A stretch of DNA of 64,000 bases from Aminobacter sp039907765 (GCF_039907765.1 NZ_JARDJI010000003.1:248001-312000), one strand, 5' to 3'; counted from the first letter of the stretch, positions 53,741-63,407 are shown. Numbers and translations are program-made. The notes: a model not told the origin generated them from the sequence alone.

Positions 53741-56700
53741 TCCTCGCCCTCCGAACCGCCATCGCCGCCGGCAGACCATTCGAGAACGCGGGCGAGATGG
53801 TCGTAGTCGCCGTCGGTCTCGCCTTCGCGGAAGGGCAGGGCGCGTGAAAGATAGCCGGTCGTCGGGTCGTCGTAGTGGACGAGCAATTGCTCCAGCCGCA
53901 TCCAGGCTTCTTCCGACAGCTCCGCCGCCGACTTGGGCTTGCGGTTGTGCTCGAGGATCGATTCCTCGAACACCTCGCCATTGGGCTTGAGGCGGACGAA
54001 GGCGAGCTGCGACGGCTCGCGCTGGCCGAGTTCACGGAACGCGCCGCGGCGGAGCAGCGCGCCTTCGAGGGCCAGCTGTGGCGCGATCAGCGTGTGGGCC
54101 TGCGCCTTGGACGGCGACGAACCCGTCTTGTAGTCGATGATGTCGGCCATGCCGCCGGCGAGCAGATCGATGCGGTCGGCGCGGCCCGACAGCGTGATGC
54201 CGGTGCGGCCAACTTCGGTGGCAGCAGCACTTTCCTCGGCATGGCGGCTGGCGACGGCTGCGGCGCGGCTGCGCTCCCATTCGAGGATGCCGTCGGCCAT
54301 GCGCTCGAAGCGCGGCCACCAGACGGCCTCGACATCGGCGGGCAGGGCGGCTTCGGCGAAGCAGCGCCTGCCGGCGGCGATCAGCACGTCACGCGCCTGC
54401 GGCGTCCTGGGGTCGCCCACCGTTGCCGAGAACAGGTGCAGGATGTCGTGAAACAGCGTGCCGCGCTCGGCGGCACCGGGGTCGCGCACCAGCGGGTCGA
54501 CCGGCATCAGCCCGAGAATGCGGCGGGCATAGACAGCGTAGGGGTCGCGGCGCAGCGTCTCGATCTCCGTGACCGAGAAGCGGCGCGGACGCACGTCCAC
54601 AGCCGGCTTGGGTTCCGGCCGCGCGGCGAATTCGGTCTTGATGCCGGCGTCGAGCTGGCGGGCCCAGCCGAGCAGCCTGTGGCCGCGCTTGCGCAGCACG
54701 GCGGCGTGGTCGGGGCCGACATAGGTGAGCAGGCGCTGCAGCCAGCGCGAGGGCACGGCGGGCGCGTCGCCGGAACGGGCCGAGCGCGACAAGACGACGT
54801 TCTTGGCGCCCATCGCCATCTGGAAATCGTGGGCGGCGAGGCCGATGCGGCGCTCGGGCGGTTCGAGGTCGATGCCCGATTTCATGACGCGCGACATGAA
54901 GCGGTCGGCCTCGGCCTTGCGCGGCCAGCTGCCTTCGTTGAGTGCGCCGATGATCAGCGTGTCGACGGTCAGCAGGCGCGCTTCGAGTGCGCCCCAAATG
55001 GAGATGGCGCGGTCGGCGCCCTGCGACGGCTTCACCGCCTCGGGAGCGACCAGCGCATCGAGCACGTCGGGCCATTCGGCAGCAGCGAAACCGAACCTCG
55101 CCTGGGCCGAGACCAACCCACGCAGCGACTCGGCGAGCTTTGCGCCGGCGTCGCCGTCATAAAGCGTCGCCAGCCCGCCTGTTTCGTCGCGCCCGAGGTT
55201 TTCGAGCGCCTCGACGGTGGCGCGGACGATTGCGGCGAGATCGACCTCCTCGTCGCCGCGAAATGCGGTAAGCGGTGCGACAGCCGTCACCAGCCGGGTC
55301 ACGACGCTGCGCGCCTCGTCGATGCGGCGGACCGTGACGCGATCAAACCAGAACGGCTTGCGCGAGGCGTCGCCGAGGCCGGTGAGACGAATATCGAAAT
55401 CCTCGGCCAGCCTGGCGATATCGGGACGGCCGACGCCACCGCGCAGCACGACGAGCTCGATGGTTTCGGCCGCACGCCTGACGATCGAGCGCTCCAGTCC
55501 GAGGCGCAGCAGCGGATGCTTGAGCAGCGACAGCACCGCGACGGGATCGCCCGGGCGGATCGCCGCCTCGACCATGGTGCGCAGCAGCGCCGCGGGCGGG
55601 GTGTTGGCCAGCGGCACGCCGCCGGAATCGTCGGCCTGAATGCCGAAGCGGCGGAGCTCGGAGGCGACGCGGCGGGCGAGGTTGCGATCTGACGTGACGA
55701 GAGCGGCGCGATGGCCATCCTGGGCGACCGCCTCGCGCAAAGCGATCGCAATCGCCGCCGCCTCGTCGCGCTCGTGGGCGGCTTCGAGCAGCGTCACCCC
55801 GGCCAGCGCCTCCGATATCTCGGCGTCGCTGACACTGCTGCGCTTTTCGGCCCAGGCATCGGTCGTCTCGGCCGGGCGCAGCGCCTCGCCGACGATGGCC
55901 GCACGGCGCATCAATGCCGGTGACGCCGTGCCCAGCTCCTCGACGTCGCCGCGCAGGATGCCGAGCTTGCCGATCAGCTTGGCGAGGCCGTATTGCGGAT
56001 GGCCGAGGACCGAGGCGCGCAGGTCCGGCGCGGTGATGGCATCGAAGGCGGCTTGGTCGAGCGAGGCATCGAGCCCGGGCAGCACGACGGCGCCGCGCGG
56101 CAGGCGGGCGATGGCCGCAAGCAGCTCGGCGGTGGCCGGAATGGAGCCGGTGGAGCCGGCGGCGATGACAGGGCCCGTGGGCGGGTTGCGCCTGAGGCGC
56201 TCGGCCTCGAGCCGGATGAGGGCGCTGCGGTGCGCTGCCGGATTGGACTGGTCGCGTTCGGCCAAAAGATCGGGCCAGACTGAGGTGACGATGGACAGGA
56301 AGTCGAGCGTGACCTGCCACCAGCTGGACAGTTCGCCCGAGACGAGGCCGCCGAGCTTCGCCCAGTCGGAGCCCTCGGTCTCGATCTCGTCCATCAACCC
56401 GGCCAGGTCGCGCGCCAGCCAGATGGCGTCCGCGGCGGAGGCCGGAACGACGACCTCTTCCTCGAACAGGGCGGCGACGTGGGCCGGCAGGCGGCGCTTC
56501 CAGGCGCGCACCAGCGGCGCCAGCATCAGCAGCCGGTCGGTGGACGAGATCGGCGGCGCGAGGTCGAGGGCACCAGCGCCTTCGCTACCGAAGGCGGCTT
56601 CGTCCTCGTCGAACTCGCCGAGCGGCTTGATGACCGGCAGGATGGCCGAGCGGCCGCCGGCGGCATCGACGAAAACGCTGCGCAGGGCGCGCGCGGCGCG

Positions 56701-56862
56701 GCGCGTCGGCACGTAGATGGTGACGTCGGCCAGCGCCAGCGGATCACCCTCGAAGCGGAAGTCGGGAATCAGGCTGCCGTCGAGCAGCGATGCCGCCAGC
56801 GTCGGCAGGAAGGGAGCGCCGGGCGGGATAGAGAAGACGCGTGGCGACGCGCGGCCGCTCAT
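53737..56862 (-). CDS. addB: Double-strand break repair protein AddB
   Basis: 1041 residues. Alphaproteobacterial AddB: a helicase-like N-terminal part without an obvious Walker A (FLPTLAASLLDGSLIPDF...) and a C-terminal nuclease domain with GTLFHDILHLF and DIIDYKTGSSPSK. Partner of AddA, with which it overlaps; its own ATG overlaps the stop of the murU-like gene (ATGA). Confidence 0.95.
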   Translation of the reverse strand: MSGRASPRVFSIPPGAPFLPTLAASLLDGSLIPDFRFEGDPLALADVTIYVPTRRAARALRSVFVDAAGGRSAILPVIKPLGEFDEDEAAFGSEGAGALDLAPPISSTDRLLMLAPLVRAWKRRLPAHVAALFEEEVVVPASAADAIWLARDLAGLMDEIETEGSDWAKLGGLVSGELSSWWQVTLDFLSIVTSVWPDLLAERDQSNPAAHRSALIRLEAERLRRNPPTGPVIAAGSTGSIPATAELLAAIARLPRGAVVLPGLDASLDQAAFDAITAPDLRASVLGHPQYGLAKLIGKLGILRGDVEELGTASPALMRRAAIVGEALRPAETTDAWAEKRSSVSDAEISEALAGVTLLEAAHERDEAAAIAIALREAVAQDGHRAALVTSDRNLARRVASELRRFGIQADDSGGVPLANTPPAALLRTMVEAAIRPGDPVAVLSLLKHPLLRLGLERSIVRRAAETIELVVLRGGVGRPDIARLAEDFDIRLTGLGDASRKPFWFDRVTVRRIDEARSVVTRLVTAVAPLTAFRGDEEVDLAAIVRATVEALENLGRDETGGLATLYDGDAGAKLAESLRGLVSAQARFGFAAAEWPDVLDALVAPEAVKPSQGADRAISIWGALEARLLTVDTLIIGALNEGSWPRKAEADRFMSRVMKSGIDLEPPERRIGLAAHDFQMAMGAKNVVLSRSARSGDAPAVPSRWLQRLLTYVGPDHAAVLRKRGHRLLGWARQLDAGIKTEFAARPEPKPAVDVRPRRFSVTEIETLRRDPYAVYARRILGLMPVDPLVRDPGAAERGTLFHDILHLFSATVGDPRTPQARDVLIAAGRRCFAEAALPADVEAVWWPRFERMADGILEWERSRAAAVASRHAEESAAATEVGRTGITLSGRADRIDLLAGGMADIIDYKTGSSPSKAQAHTLIAPQLALEGALLRRGAFRELGQREPSQLAFVRLKPNGEVFEESILEHNRKPKSAAELSEEAWMRLEQLLVHYDDPTTGYLSRALPFREGETDGDYDHLARVLEWSAGGDGGSEGEE

Positions 56863-57596
56863 CGCGCCCCTGCCAGGGCCCTTTTCACCGCAGCCTCGGC
56901 CGGCGCGATGGCGTCAGGCGTGCCGACGGTGATCCAGCTGCCCCGCATCTGCAGGCCATGCAGGCGTCCGGACGCGATCGCTTCGTCGAAATAGCGGTTG
57001 AGCGACGCCGGCTTGGCGGCGGCATCGGCGAAGATACGCGGATGAACGATGGCGGCGCCGGCATAGATCAGGCCATCGGGCGCGCCCCTGGCGCGGCTCA
57101 GCCGGCCGTCCGGAGCGAGAAGGAAGTCGGTGCTGCCGGAATGGCCGGTCGCCTGGTCGAGTTCCGCGAGCATGATCAGAATATCCATGCGCGCGTCGTC
57201 CCAGGCAAGGGCGAGGCGGGTGAGATTGGGTTCGCCTGCGTCGATCCAGAAGGTGTCGGCATTGACGATGTAGAACGGCTCGGTGCCGAGCTCGGGCAGG
57301 GCCTTGACGATGCCGCCGGCGGAATCGAGCAGGCCGTCGCGCTCATCGGAAATGACTATGCGCGGCGCGGCGCGCGAGGCAACATGCTCGACGATCTGGT
57401 CGGGCAGGTAATGGACGTTGACGACGGCCTTTTCGACACCTGCTTCGGCCAGGCTGTCGAGCCCCCAGTCGAGCAGGGTCTTGCCGGAGATGCACACCAG
57501 CGGCTTGGGGATCGTGTCGGTGATCGGCCGCATGCGCTTGCCGAGGCCGGCCGCAAGCACCATGGCGACCGACGGGTTCCTCAAAGGCCCACTCAC
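56859..57596 (-). CDS. murU: Nucleotidyltransferase, MurU-like (MurNAc-1-P uridylyltransferase)
   Basis: 245 residues. N-terminal nucleotidyltransferase signature AAGLGKRMRPITDTIPKPL, then VNVHYLPDQI and NADTFW for metal and sugar binding. In Pseudomonas and Caulobacter MurU makes UDP-MurNAc from MurNAc-1-P supplied by the kinase AmgK; here the preceding gene encodes an AmgK-like domain. The start is GTG 57596 with GAGGAG 7 bases before it. Other sugars (mannose/glucose-1-P) cannot be excluded from sequence alone. Confidence 0.8.
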   Translation of the reverse strand: MSGPLRNPSVAMVLAAGLGKRMRPITDTIPKPLVCISGKTLLDWGLDSLAEAGVEKAVVNVHYLPDQIVEHVASRAAPRIVISDERDGLLDSAGGIVKALPELGTEPFYIVNADTFWIDAGEPNLTRLALAWDDARMDILIMLAELDQATGHSGSTDFLLAPDGRLSRARGAPDGLIYAGAAIVHPRIFADAAAKPASLNRYFDEAIASGRLHGLQMRGSWITVGTPDAIAPAEAAVKRALAGAR

Positions 57597-57597
57597 G

Positions 57598-59103
57598 TCA
57601 GAACTCCTCGAGCAGGCGGTTGTCGCGATAGAAGTCGCGCAGCGCGGCCAGGGCTGGATGCGCCAGAGCGCGATGCAGATAGTCGCGGATGCGCGGCAGG
57701 TGCCTGAGGTATTGCGGCTTGCCGTCGCGACGGTCGAGGCGAACGAAGATGCCGAGGATCTTGGAGTTCCGCTGTGCCGCCGTGATGGCGTAGGCCTCGC
57801 GGAAGGCGGCCTCGTCGAAGCTGCCGGCGGCGTGGCGGGCGGCGACATAGGCATCGACCGTGGCGTGCTCGATCTCCGCCGAGACCGTCACCCGCGCATC
57901 CATGGCGAGCGAGGCGACGTCATAGGCGACCGGGCCGATCAGCGCATCCTGGAAGTCGACGATGCCGAGCCGGTCGAAACCCTTCTTCTCCGCGCGCCAG
58001 ATGATGTTGGGCGAATGGTAGTCGCGCAGCACCAGCCCATACTGTTTGTCGGCGAGGCGATCGAAGACGGCGTTCCAGGCGGCGCGGTAGCCGTCGCGCA
58101 GCTCGGCGGAGGCGGGTGCGCCGGTGACGGCGGGCACGTACCAGTCGACCAAAAGGTCGACCTCGATCGTCAGCGCGTCGAGGTCGAATGGCGGGACCTG
58201 GTGGAAGACGCCGGGCGCGGCCTCCAGCCGGTCGTCCCAGTGTTTCCCGTGAATCATCGCCAGCAATTCGGCGGCGGCGGCGTAGCGCCCGGCGATCGGC
58301 TTGCCCTCGGGATCGAGAAAGGCGCCGGAGCCGAGATGTTCAAGCAGCAGGAACCCCCGCTCGAGATCCTGGGCGACGATGCCGGGCACGGTGACGCCGC
58401 CTGCGGCAAGCGCGCGGTCGACGGCCGCGAAGGCGGCGACGGTCTGGGCGGTATGCGCGATCTCGGCATAGGGCTTGCCGTCGCGCACAGGCGGGCCGAG
58501 CACAAGACGCGGCGAGTTCATCAGCACCAGCGGCGCATGACCGACGCGCGTCACCGTCTCGTAGGCGCGGGCGGAAGCGTCGCCGACGAAGCGGGCGCGA
58601 TGCGCCTCGCCCCAGCCGGAGGCGACCAGGAAGTCGCGCATGGCGAGCGAGCGGGCGACACGGTCGAAGGCCGGACCGTCGCCCGAGATCGTGACGCGGC
58701 GGCCGTCGCCTTCATGCTCTATGGCGAGCCGCAGGCTGGTGGCGGGCATGGCGTCGGCAGCGCGCTCCGGCCATTCGACCAACGCGACACCTGTTGCGGC
58801 CGCCTCGTCGAAGCCGAGCTCTTCCAGCTCTTCCGACGACGACAGGCGGTAGAGATCGAAATGGTGGACGGGGACCGGCGTGTCGTAGCTCTGGACCAGG
58901 GTAAAGGTCGGGCTCGGCACCTCGTGGGCGGGATCGCCGGCCAGCGACCGGATCAGGCCGCGCGCGAGTGTCGATTTGCCGGCGCCGAGGTCGCCGTCGA
59001 GCAGGAACACGTCGCCCGGCCTGACAGCCATGGCGAGGTCCTCGCCCAGCTGCGTCGTCGCGGCCTCATCGGGCAGGAAGCGCTCCAGCGATCTGGCCGC
59101 CAA
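57598..59103 (-). CDS. tsaE: Fused TsaE (t6A synthesis ATPase) and AmgK-like sugar kinase
   Basis: 501 residues. N-terminal TsaE (about 1-150): Walker A LLDGDLGAGKSTLARG, then VPSPTFTLVQSY and HFDLYRL. C-terminal aminoglycoside-phosphotransferase-fold domain (about 165-500): catalytic VLRDYHSPNIIW and the metal-binding DFQDALIGPVAYD. TsaE is needed for tRNA t6A; the kinase half resembles AmgK, which phosphorylates anomeric MurNAc/GlcNAc. Start is TTG 59103, after GGAG; no ATG fits the conserved N-terminus. It overlaps the end region of divL by a few bases. Confidence 0.88.
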   Translation of the reverse strand: MAARSLERFLPDEAATTQLGEDLAMAVRPGDVFLLDGDLGAGKSTLARGLIRSLAGDPAHEVPSPTFTLVQSYDTPVPVHHFDLYRLSSSEELEELGFDEAAATGVALVEWPERAADAMPATSLRLAIEHEGDGRRVTISGDGPAFDRVARSLAMRDFLVASGWGEAHRARFVGDASARAYETVTRVGHAPLVLMNSPRLVLGPPVRDGKPYAEIAHTAQTVAAFAAVDRALAAGGVTVPGIVAQDLERGFLLLEHLGSGAFLDPEGKPIAGRYAAAAELLAMIHGKHWDDRLEAAPGVFHQVPPFDLDALTIEVDLLVDWYVPAVTGAPASAELRDGYRAAWNAVFDRLADKQYGLVLRDYHSPNIIWRAEKKGFDRLGIVDFQDALIGPVAYDVASLAMDARVTVSAEIEHATVDAYVAARHAAGSFDEAAFREAYAITAAQRNSKILGIFVRLDRRDGKPQYLRHLPRIRDYLHRALAHPALAALRDFYRDNRLLEEF

Positions 59104-59107
59104 GGGG

Positions 59108-61657
59108 CTACTCCGCCGCCACCCGGACGCCTGCCGGCGTGTCGGGGAAGAGGCAGACCACGGTCGTGCCGCGGTCCTTGCCGCTGTCGATACGGACGGT
59201 GCCGCCATGCAGCTCGACGAAACTCTTGACGATGGAGAGGCCGAGGCCGGCGCCACGGCGGCGGCCGCCATTGACGCGGGATTCGAAGCGCTGGAATACC
59301 GTGTCGAGCACCTCCGGCGGCATGCCGGGGCCATCGTCATGGACGGAGAACTCAACGCCGTCGGGACGCTGGCGGCAAGCGAGCGAGATGGTGCTGGCCG
59401 ACGGTGCGTAGTTCACCGCATTGCTGAGCAGGTTGTAGAGGATCTGGCGAACGCGGGTCTCGTCGCCGCTGAAGCTCTTGGGAGCAGCCGCAAGATCGAC
59501 GGAAAGCTGGATCGAATGCTCCTGCAGGCGGTCGGCCACCAGCTCGACCGCAGCTTCGATGGCACGGTCGACGCGGACCTCGGAGATGTCGAGCTGCATG
59601 ATGCCGGCGTCGACGGTGGCGAGGTCGAGGATATCGTTGACGATCGTCAAGAGCACGCCGGAGGACGAACCGATGTGCTCGACGTATTCGCGCTGGCGCT
59701 GAGACAGCGGGCCGGTGCCGGGCAGGGACAGAAGCTCGGTGAAACCGATGATGTTGGTCAGCGGCGAGCGCAGCTCATAGGAGACGTGCTGGACGAATTC
59801 GTTCTTGATCTGGTCGGCGCGTTGCAGCGCCTCGTTCTTGTCCTTGAGGGCGCGCTCCATGTTGACGCTGTCGGTGACGTCGACGAAGGTCAGCATCACC
59901 TGGCCGTTGGGCAGATGCACGACGGCGTGCTGCAGCACGGTGCCGTTGAGCAGTTCGGTCTGCCCGCGCCTGTCGCTGCGCTCGTCGAAGCCGGTGACGG
60001 CGGCAACGAAATCGCCCCACGGGCTGTTGTCGGCGTGCATGTCGCATTCGGCGCGGATGGCCGAGATGTGCGTGCTGGGCCGCAGGATGTCGTCGGAGAC
60101 GCCCCAGAGCTGGCCGAAGGCCGGGTTGAACAGGCGGATGCGGCCGTCGGGACCGAAGACGACGACGCCTTCGGCGAGATTGTCGAGGGTTTCGCCCTGG
60201 ACGCGTACGGCGGTGGTGTAGCGGCTTTCGAGATCGATCTTCTCGGTCAGGTTCTCGAACACCCAGGTGACGCCGCCCTTGGGCTGTGGGTTGGCGACGA
60301 CGCGGATGGTGCGGCCGTCGGGCAGATGCCAGAGATGCTCCTGCGGATCGACGGCGCGATAGGCGCCGAGTAGGTTTTCCTTCCAGCGTCGCCATTCCGG
60401 CTGCTCGGGCAGCTTGCGCTCGCTGCGCAGGCGGTCGAGCAGCAGTGCATTGTCGGGCGCGCTGGTGAGATAGCCGGCGTCGAGGTCCCAGAGCTTCTGG
60501 AAGGCCTGGTTGTAGAAGCGCAGCTTCTGGCCCGCGTCGAAGGTGGCCACGGCCGTCGCCACCTGGTCGAGCGTGTCGGAATGGCTGCGCACGACCTGGG
60601 TGAATTCCTCGCGGATGGCGTCCGCTGCGCTCATGTCCACCGCCAGGCCGGCCGAGCCGCCCCTGCCGACCACGTCGGTGACCAAGAACATCCTGCGGTC
60701 GCCGTCGATCACCGTCGACATGTTTTGCTGGAAGGCGGGTCGCGAAATCTGCTGCTGGGCGATGGCCTCGCGCGACCGGGTTCCCAGGAACTCCTTGCCG
60801 TCGCGCACGACAGCGGAGGAATCGGTCGCCTCGACGGCCCGGGCGAAGGCCTTGTTGACCCATTTCAGGCGGCCGTCGGCGTCGCGCATCCAGAACGGCA
60901 TGTCGACGGCGTCCATCAGGCCGACGAGCGTTTCGTATTCGGCGCCGATGCGCTGGTTCTCGAGCTTCAGCCGGGCCTGCAGGCGCTGGGCTTCGGAAAT
61001 GGACATGAAGCGGACGATGACGTGGGCGCCGCTCTTGCGGCCCTGCACCTCGAGCACCGCACCCGCATGGGTCTCGACCACCAGCTCGAAGGCGGTCCCC
61101 TTGTCGCGCAACGTGGCCACGGCGTTTTCGAGTGCTGCAGCCGAGCGCGGCATCACCCAGCGGCCGAACGCAAGGAAGGCCGCGCGTTCGTCAGGCGCCC
61201 CAGTCTCGACAGGCAGCGAGCCGATCAGCTCAGGCTTCTTGTTTTCGCTCGCCCAGACGACGATGCGCTGGTCGCGCAGGTTGAGCAGCGCATCCGAACG
61301 CTGCAGCGAGGCATTGAGGTCGGCGACGCGGCCGCGCAACTCTGTGTTCTGAGACGACAGGCGGCCCTTTTCGCGGATCAGCGCAACGGCGGTGATGAGC
61401 GCGGCGCCCATGACGCCGACGAACATGGCGAGCTGGATGACCTCGGCGGTTCCGACGGGAAGGCCGGCGACCGAGGCCTGCTGGGCATGAGCGACGTCGA
61501 GCTGGGTCCAGAGCGCGGTCGTGCCGAGCACGAGGAAAGCCACGCGACGCCCCAGCCGACGCACGGCCAACCACTGGCCGCCCGGAAGGGCTTTCTGCGA
61601 ATCTTCATGGCCGCCGGAGGCGGCCCTTCCCGCTGGAAGCGGGTATTCCCCCGGCAT
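59108..61657 (-). CDS. divL: DivL-type PAS pseudo-histidine-kinase
   Basis: 849 residues. N-terminal hydrophobic segments (about 37-60 and 75-95), several PAS-like domains (about 245-600, including VATFDAGQKLRFYNQAF and VVVFGPDGRIRLFNPAF), a DHp domain and a complete ATPase domain (NLLSNAVNYAP, DDGPGMPPE, GLGLSIVKS). The phospho-acceptor position is Tyr: QHVSYELRSPLTNIIGF has Y627 where His is usual, with His at 624. This is the signature of DivL, which in Caulobacter controls the CckA-ChpT-CtrA cell-cycle relay. Confidence 0.93.
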   Translation of the reverse strand: MPGEYPLPAGRAASGGHEDSQKALPGGQWLAVRRLGRRVAFLVLGTTALWTQLDVAHAQQASVAGLPVGTAEVIQLAMFVGVMGAALITAVALIREKGRLSSQNTELRGRVADLNASLQRSDALLNLRDQRIVVWASENKKPELIGSLPVETGAPDERAAFLAFGRWVMPRSAAALENAVATLRDKGTAFELVVETHAGAVLEVQGRKSGAHVIVRFMSISEAQRLQARLKLENQRIGAEYETLVGLMDAVDMPFWMRDADGRLKWVNKAFARAVEATDSSAVVRDGKEFLGTRSREAIAQQQISRPAFQQNMSTVIDGDRRMFLVTDVVGRGGSAGLAVDMSAADAIREEFTQVVRSHSDTLDQVATAVATFDAGQKLRFYNQAFQKLWDLDAGYLTSAPDNALLLDRLRSERKLPEQPEWRRWKENLLGAYRAVDPQEHLWHLPDGRTIRVVANPQPKGGVTWVFENLTEKIDLESRYTTAVRVQGETLDNLAEGVVVFGPDGRIRLFNPAFGQLWGVSDDILRPSTHISAIRAECDMHADNSPWGDFVAAVTGFDERSDRRGQTELLNGTVLQHAVVHLPNGQVMLTFVDVTDSVNMERALKDKNEALQRADQIKNEFVQHVSYELRSPLTNIIGFTELLSLPGTGPLSQRQREYVEHIGSSSGVLLTIVNDILDLATVDAGIMQLDISEVRVDRAIEAAVELVADRLQEHSIQLSVDLAAAPKSFSGDETRVRQILYNLLSNAVNYAPSASTISLACRQRPDGVEFSVHDDGPGMPPEVLDTVFQRFESRVNGGRRRGAGLGLSIVKSFVELHGGTVRIDSGKDRGTTVVCLFPDTPAGVRVAAE

Positions 61658-61796
61658 GTCCTGTTATCCTCTGTGCCGCCCGTTTGCGCGACCGCCCCGA
61701 GGCGCCCGGCTGTGCCGCCAGCACCGGACGCGTGACGAATCACGTCACAATACCGCTTAGGCGAATCGCCGTGAAGGAGCCGGCGCGGCAAAAGAA

Positions 61797-61826
61797 ATGC
61801 CGGGCGAAAAGTCAATCGCCCGGCAT
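61797..61826 (-). terminator. Terminator after ahcY
   Basis: On the minus strand ATGCCGGGCGA and TCGCCCGGCAT form an 11-bp stem with an 8-base loop, followed by TTTCTTTT (61796-61789). It ends the ahcY transcript before divL. Confidence 0.85.
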
Positions 61827-61854
61827 CAATATCTTGTAGGTATTAGCGCTATGG

Positions 61855-63255
61855 TTAATAGCGATAGTGTTCCGGCTTGAACGGCCCCTTCGGCGTGACA
61901 CCGATATAGGACGCCTGCTCGTCGGACAGGGTGGTCAGCTTGACGCCGAGCTTGTCGAGGTGCAGCCGCGCAACCTTCTCGTCGAGATGCTTGGGCAGCA
62001 CATAAACCTCGTTCTTGTACTGGCTACCCTTGGCGAAGAGTTCGATCTGGGCCAGCACCTGGTTGGTGAAGGACGCCGACATGACGAAGCTCGGGTGGCC
62101 GGTGGCGTTGCCGAGATTGAGCAGTCGGCCCTCCGACAGCAGGATCATCCGCTTGCCGTCCGGGAAGGAGATCATGTCGACCTGCGGCTTGACGTTGGTC
62201 CACTTCAGATTGCGCAGGCCTGCGACCTGGATCTCGTTGTCGAAGTGGCCGATGTTGCCGACGATGACCATGTCCTTCATCGCCCTCATGTGGTCGAGGG
62301 TGACGACATCCTTGTTGCCGGTGGTGGTGATGACGATGTCGGCCGTCGGCGCAGCGTCCTCGAGCGTGACGACCTCGAAGCCGTCCATCGCCGCCTGCAA
62401 CGCGCAGATCGGATCGACCTCGGTGACCTTGACGCGGGCGCCGGCCCCCTTGAGCGAGGCAGCCGAGCCCTTGCCGACGTCGCCGTAGCCGCAGACGACG
62501 GCGACCTTGCCGGCCATCATCACGTCGGTGCCGCGACGGATGCCATCGACCAACGATTCCTTGCAGCCGTACTTGTTGTCGAACTTCGACTTGGTGACCG
62601 AGTCGTTGACGTTGATCGCGGGGAAGGGCAGCAGGCCCTTCTTCTGCAGCTGGTAGAGGCGGTTGACGCCGGTCGTGGTCTCCTCGGTGACGCCACGGAT
62701 CGCCTCGCGCTGCCTGGTGAAGAAGCCGGGCGTCGCGGCAAGGCGCTTCTTGATCTGGGCGAACAGGATCTCTTCTTCCTCGCTGCCCGGCCTGGACAGC
62801 ACGTCCTCGCCTGCCTCGGCGCGGGCGCCGATCAGGATATACATGGTGGCATCGCCACCGTCGTCGAGGATCATGTTCGAGGTGCCGCCGTCGGCCCACT
62901 GGAAGATCTTGTCGGTGTATTCCCAGTACTCCTCGAGCGTCTCGCCCTTGACCGCGAAGACCGGAATTCCGGCATCGGCGATTGCCGCCGCGGCATGATC
63001 CTGGGTCGAGAAGATGTTGCACGAGGCCCAGCGGACATCGGCGCCGAGCGCCTTCAGCGTTTCGATCAGCACGGCCGTCTGGATGGTCATGTGCAGCGAG
63101 CCGGAAATGCGCGCGCCCTTGAGCGGCTTGGCCTCGCCGAACTCGGCGCGGCAGGCCATCAGGCCCGGCATTTCGGTTTCGGCGATCTCGATTTCCTTGC
63201 GTCCCCAGCCGGCGAGCGAAATGTCGGCGACCAGATAATCCTTGCTACCCGTCAT
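61855..63255 (-). CDS. ahcY: S-adenosylhomocysteinase
   Basis: 466 residues. Hydrolyses SAH to adenosine and homocysteine. Landmarks: SGSLHMTIQTAVLIETL, STQDHAAAA, GYGDVGKGSAASLKGAGARV for NAD binding, and the C-terminal PKHLDEKVARLHL tail ending HYRY. A SahR-like palindrome lies upstream at 63362. Separate from the divL run by a terminator. Confidence 0.98.
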   Translation of the reverse strand: MTGSKDYLVADISLAGWGRKEIEIAETEMPGLMACRAEFGEAKPLKGARISGSLHMTIQTAVLIETLKALGADVRWASCNIFSTQDHAAAAIADAGIPVFAVKGETLEEYWEYTDKIFQWADGGTSNMILDDGGDATMYILIGARAEAGEDVLSRPGSEEEEILFAQIKKRLAATPGFFTRQREAIRGVTEETTTGVNRLYQLQKKGLLPFPAINVNDSVTKSKFDNKYGCKESLVDGIRRGTDVMMAGKVAVVCGYGDVGKGSAASLKGAGARVKVTEVDPICALQAAMDGFEVVTLEDAAPTADIVITTTGNKDVVTLDHMRAMKDMVIVGNIGHFDNEIQVAGLRNLKWTNVKPQVDMISFPDGKRMILLSEGRLLNLGNATGHPSFVMSASFTNQVLAQIELFAKGSQYKNEVYVLPKHLDEKVARLHLDKLGVKLTTLSDEQASYIGVTPKGPFKPEHYRY

Positions 63256-63361
63256 GGTTTGCTCCGATTCCTGTTGCTGCGCGCCGGCGCGGGAGGCCTA
63301 GTCGTGGGCGCGCGGAAAGAAGCGCCTGACTATCAGATCAGGCCGCCACCGACAATGGGAC

Positions 63362-63377
63362 ATAAAGAAATCTTTAT
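63362..63377. promoter_or_regulatory. SahR-like palindrome upstream of ahcY
   Basis: ATAAAGA-AA-TCTTTAT is a perfect 7-bp-arm palindrome, 107-122 bases before the ahcY ATG, in the 152-base gap after ptsH. It resembles the ATAAAGA-type sites of the ArsR-family SAH-responsive repressor SahR in proteobacteria. SahR itself is not in the window. Confidence 0.6.
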
Positions 63378-63407
63378 TCGTGCATGTCGCCTGGCCGATG
63401 CCGGCGA

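Noticed and set aside
61732..61748. GTGACG-N5-CGTCAC as an operator of divL
   Set aside because: Arms are only 6 bp, so it is not strong enough to list as a site.
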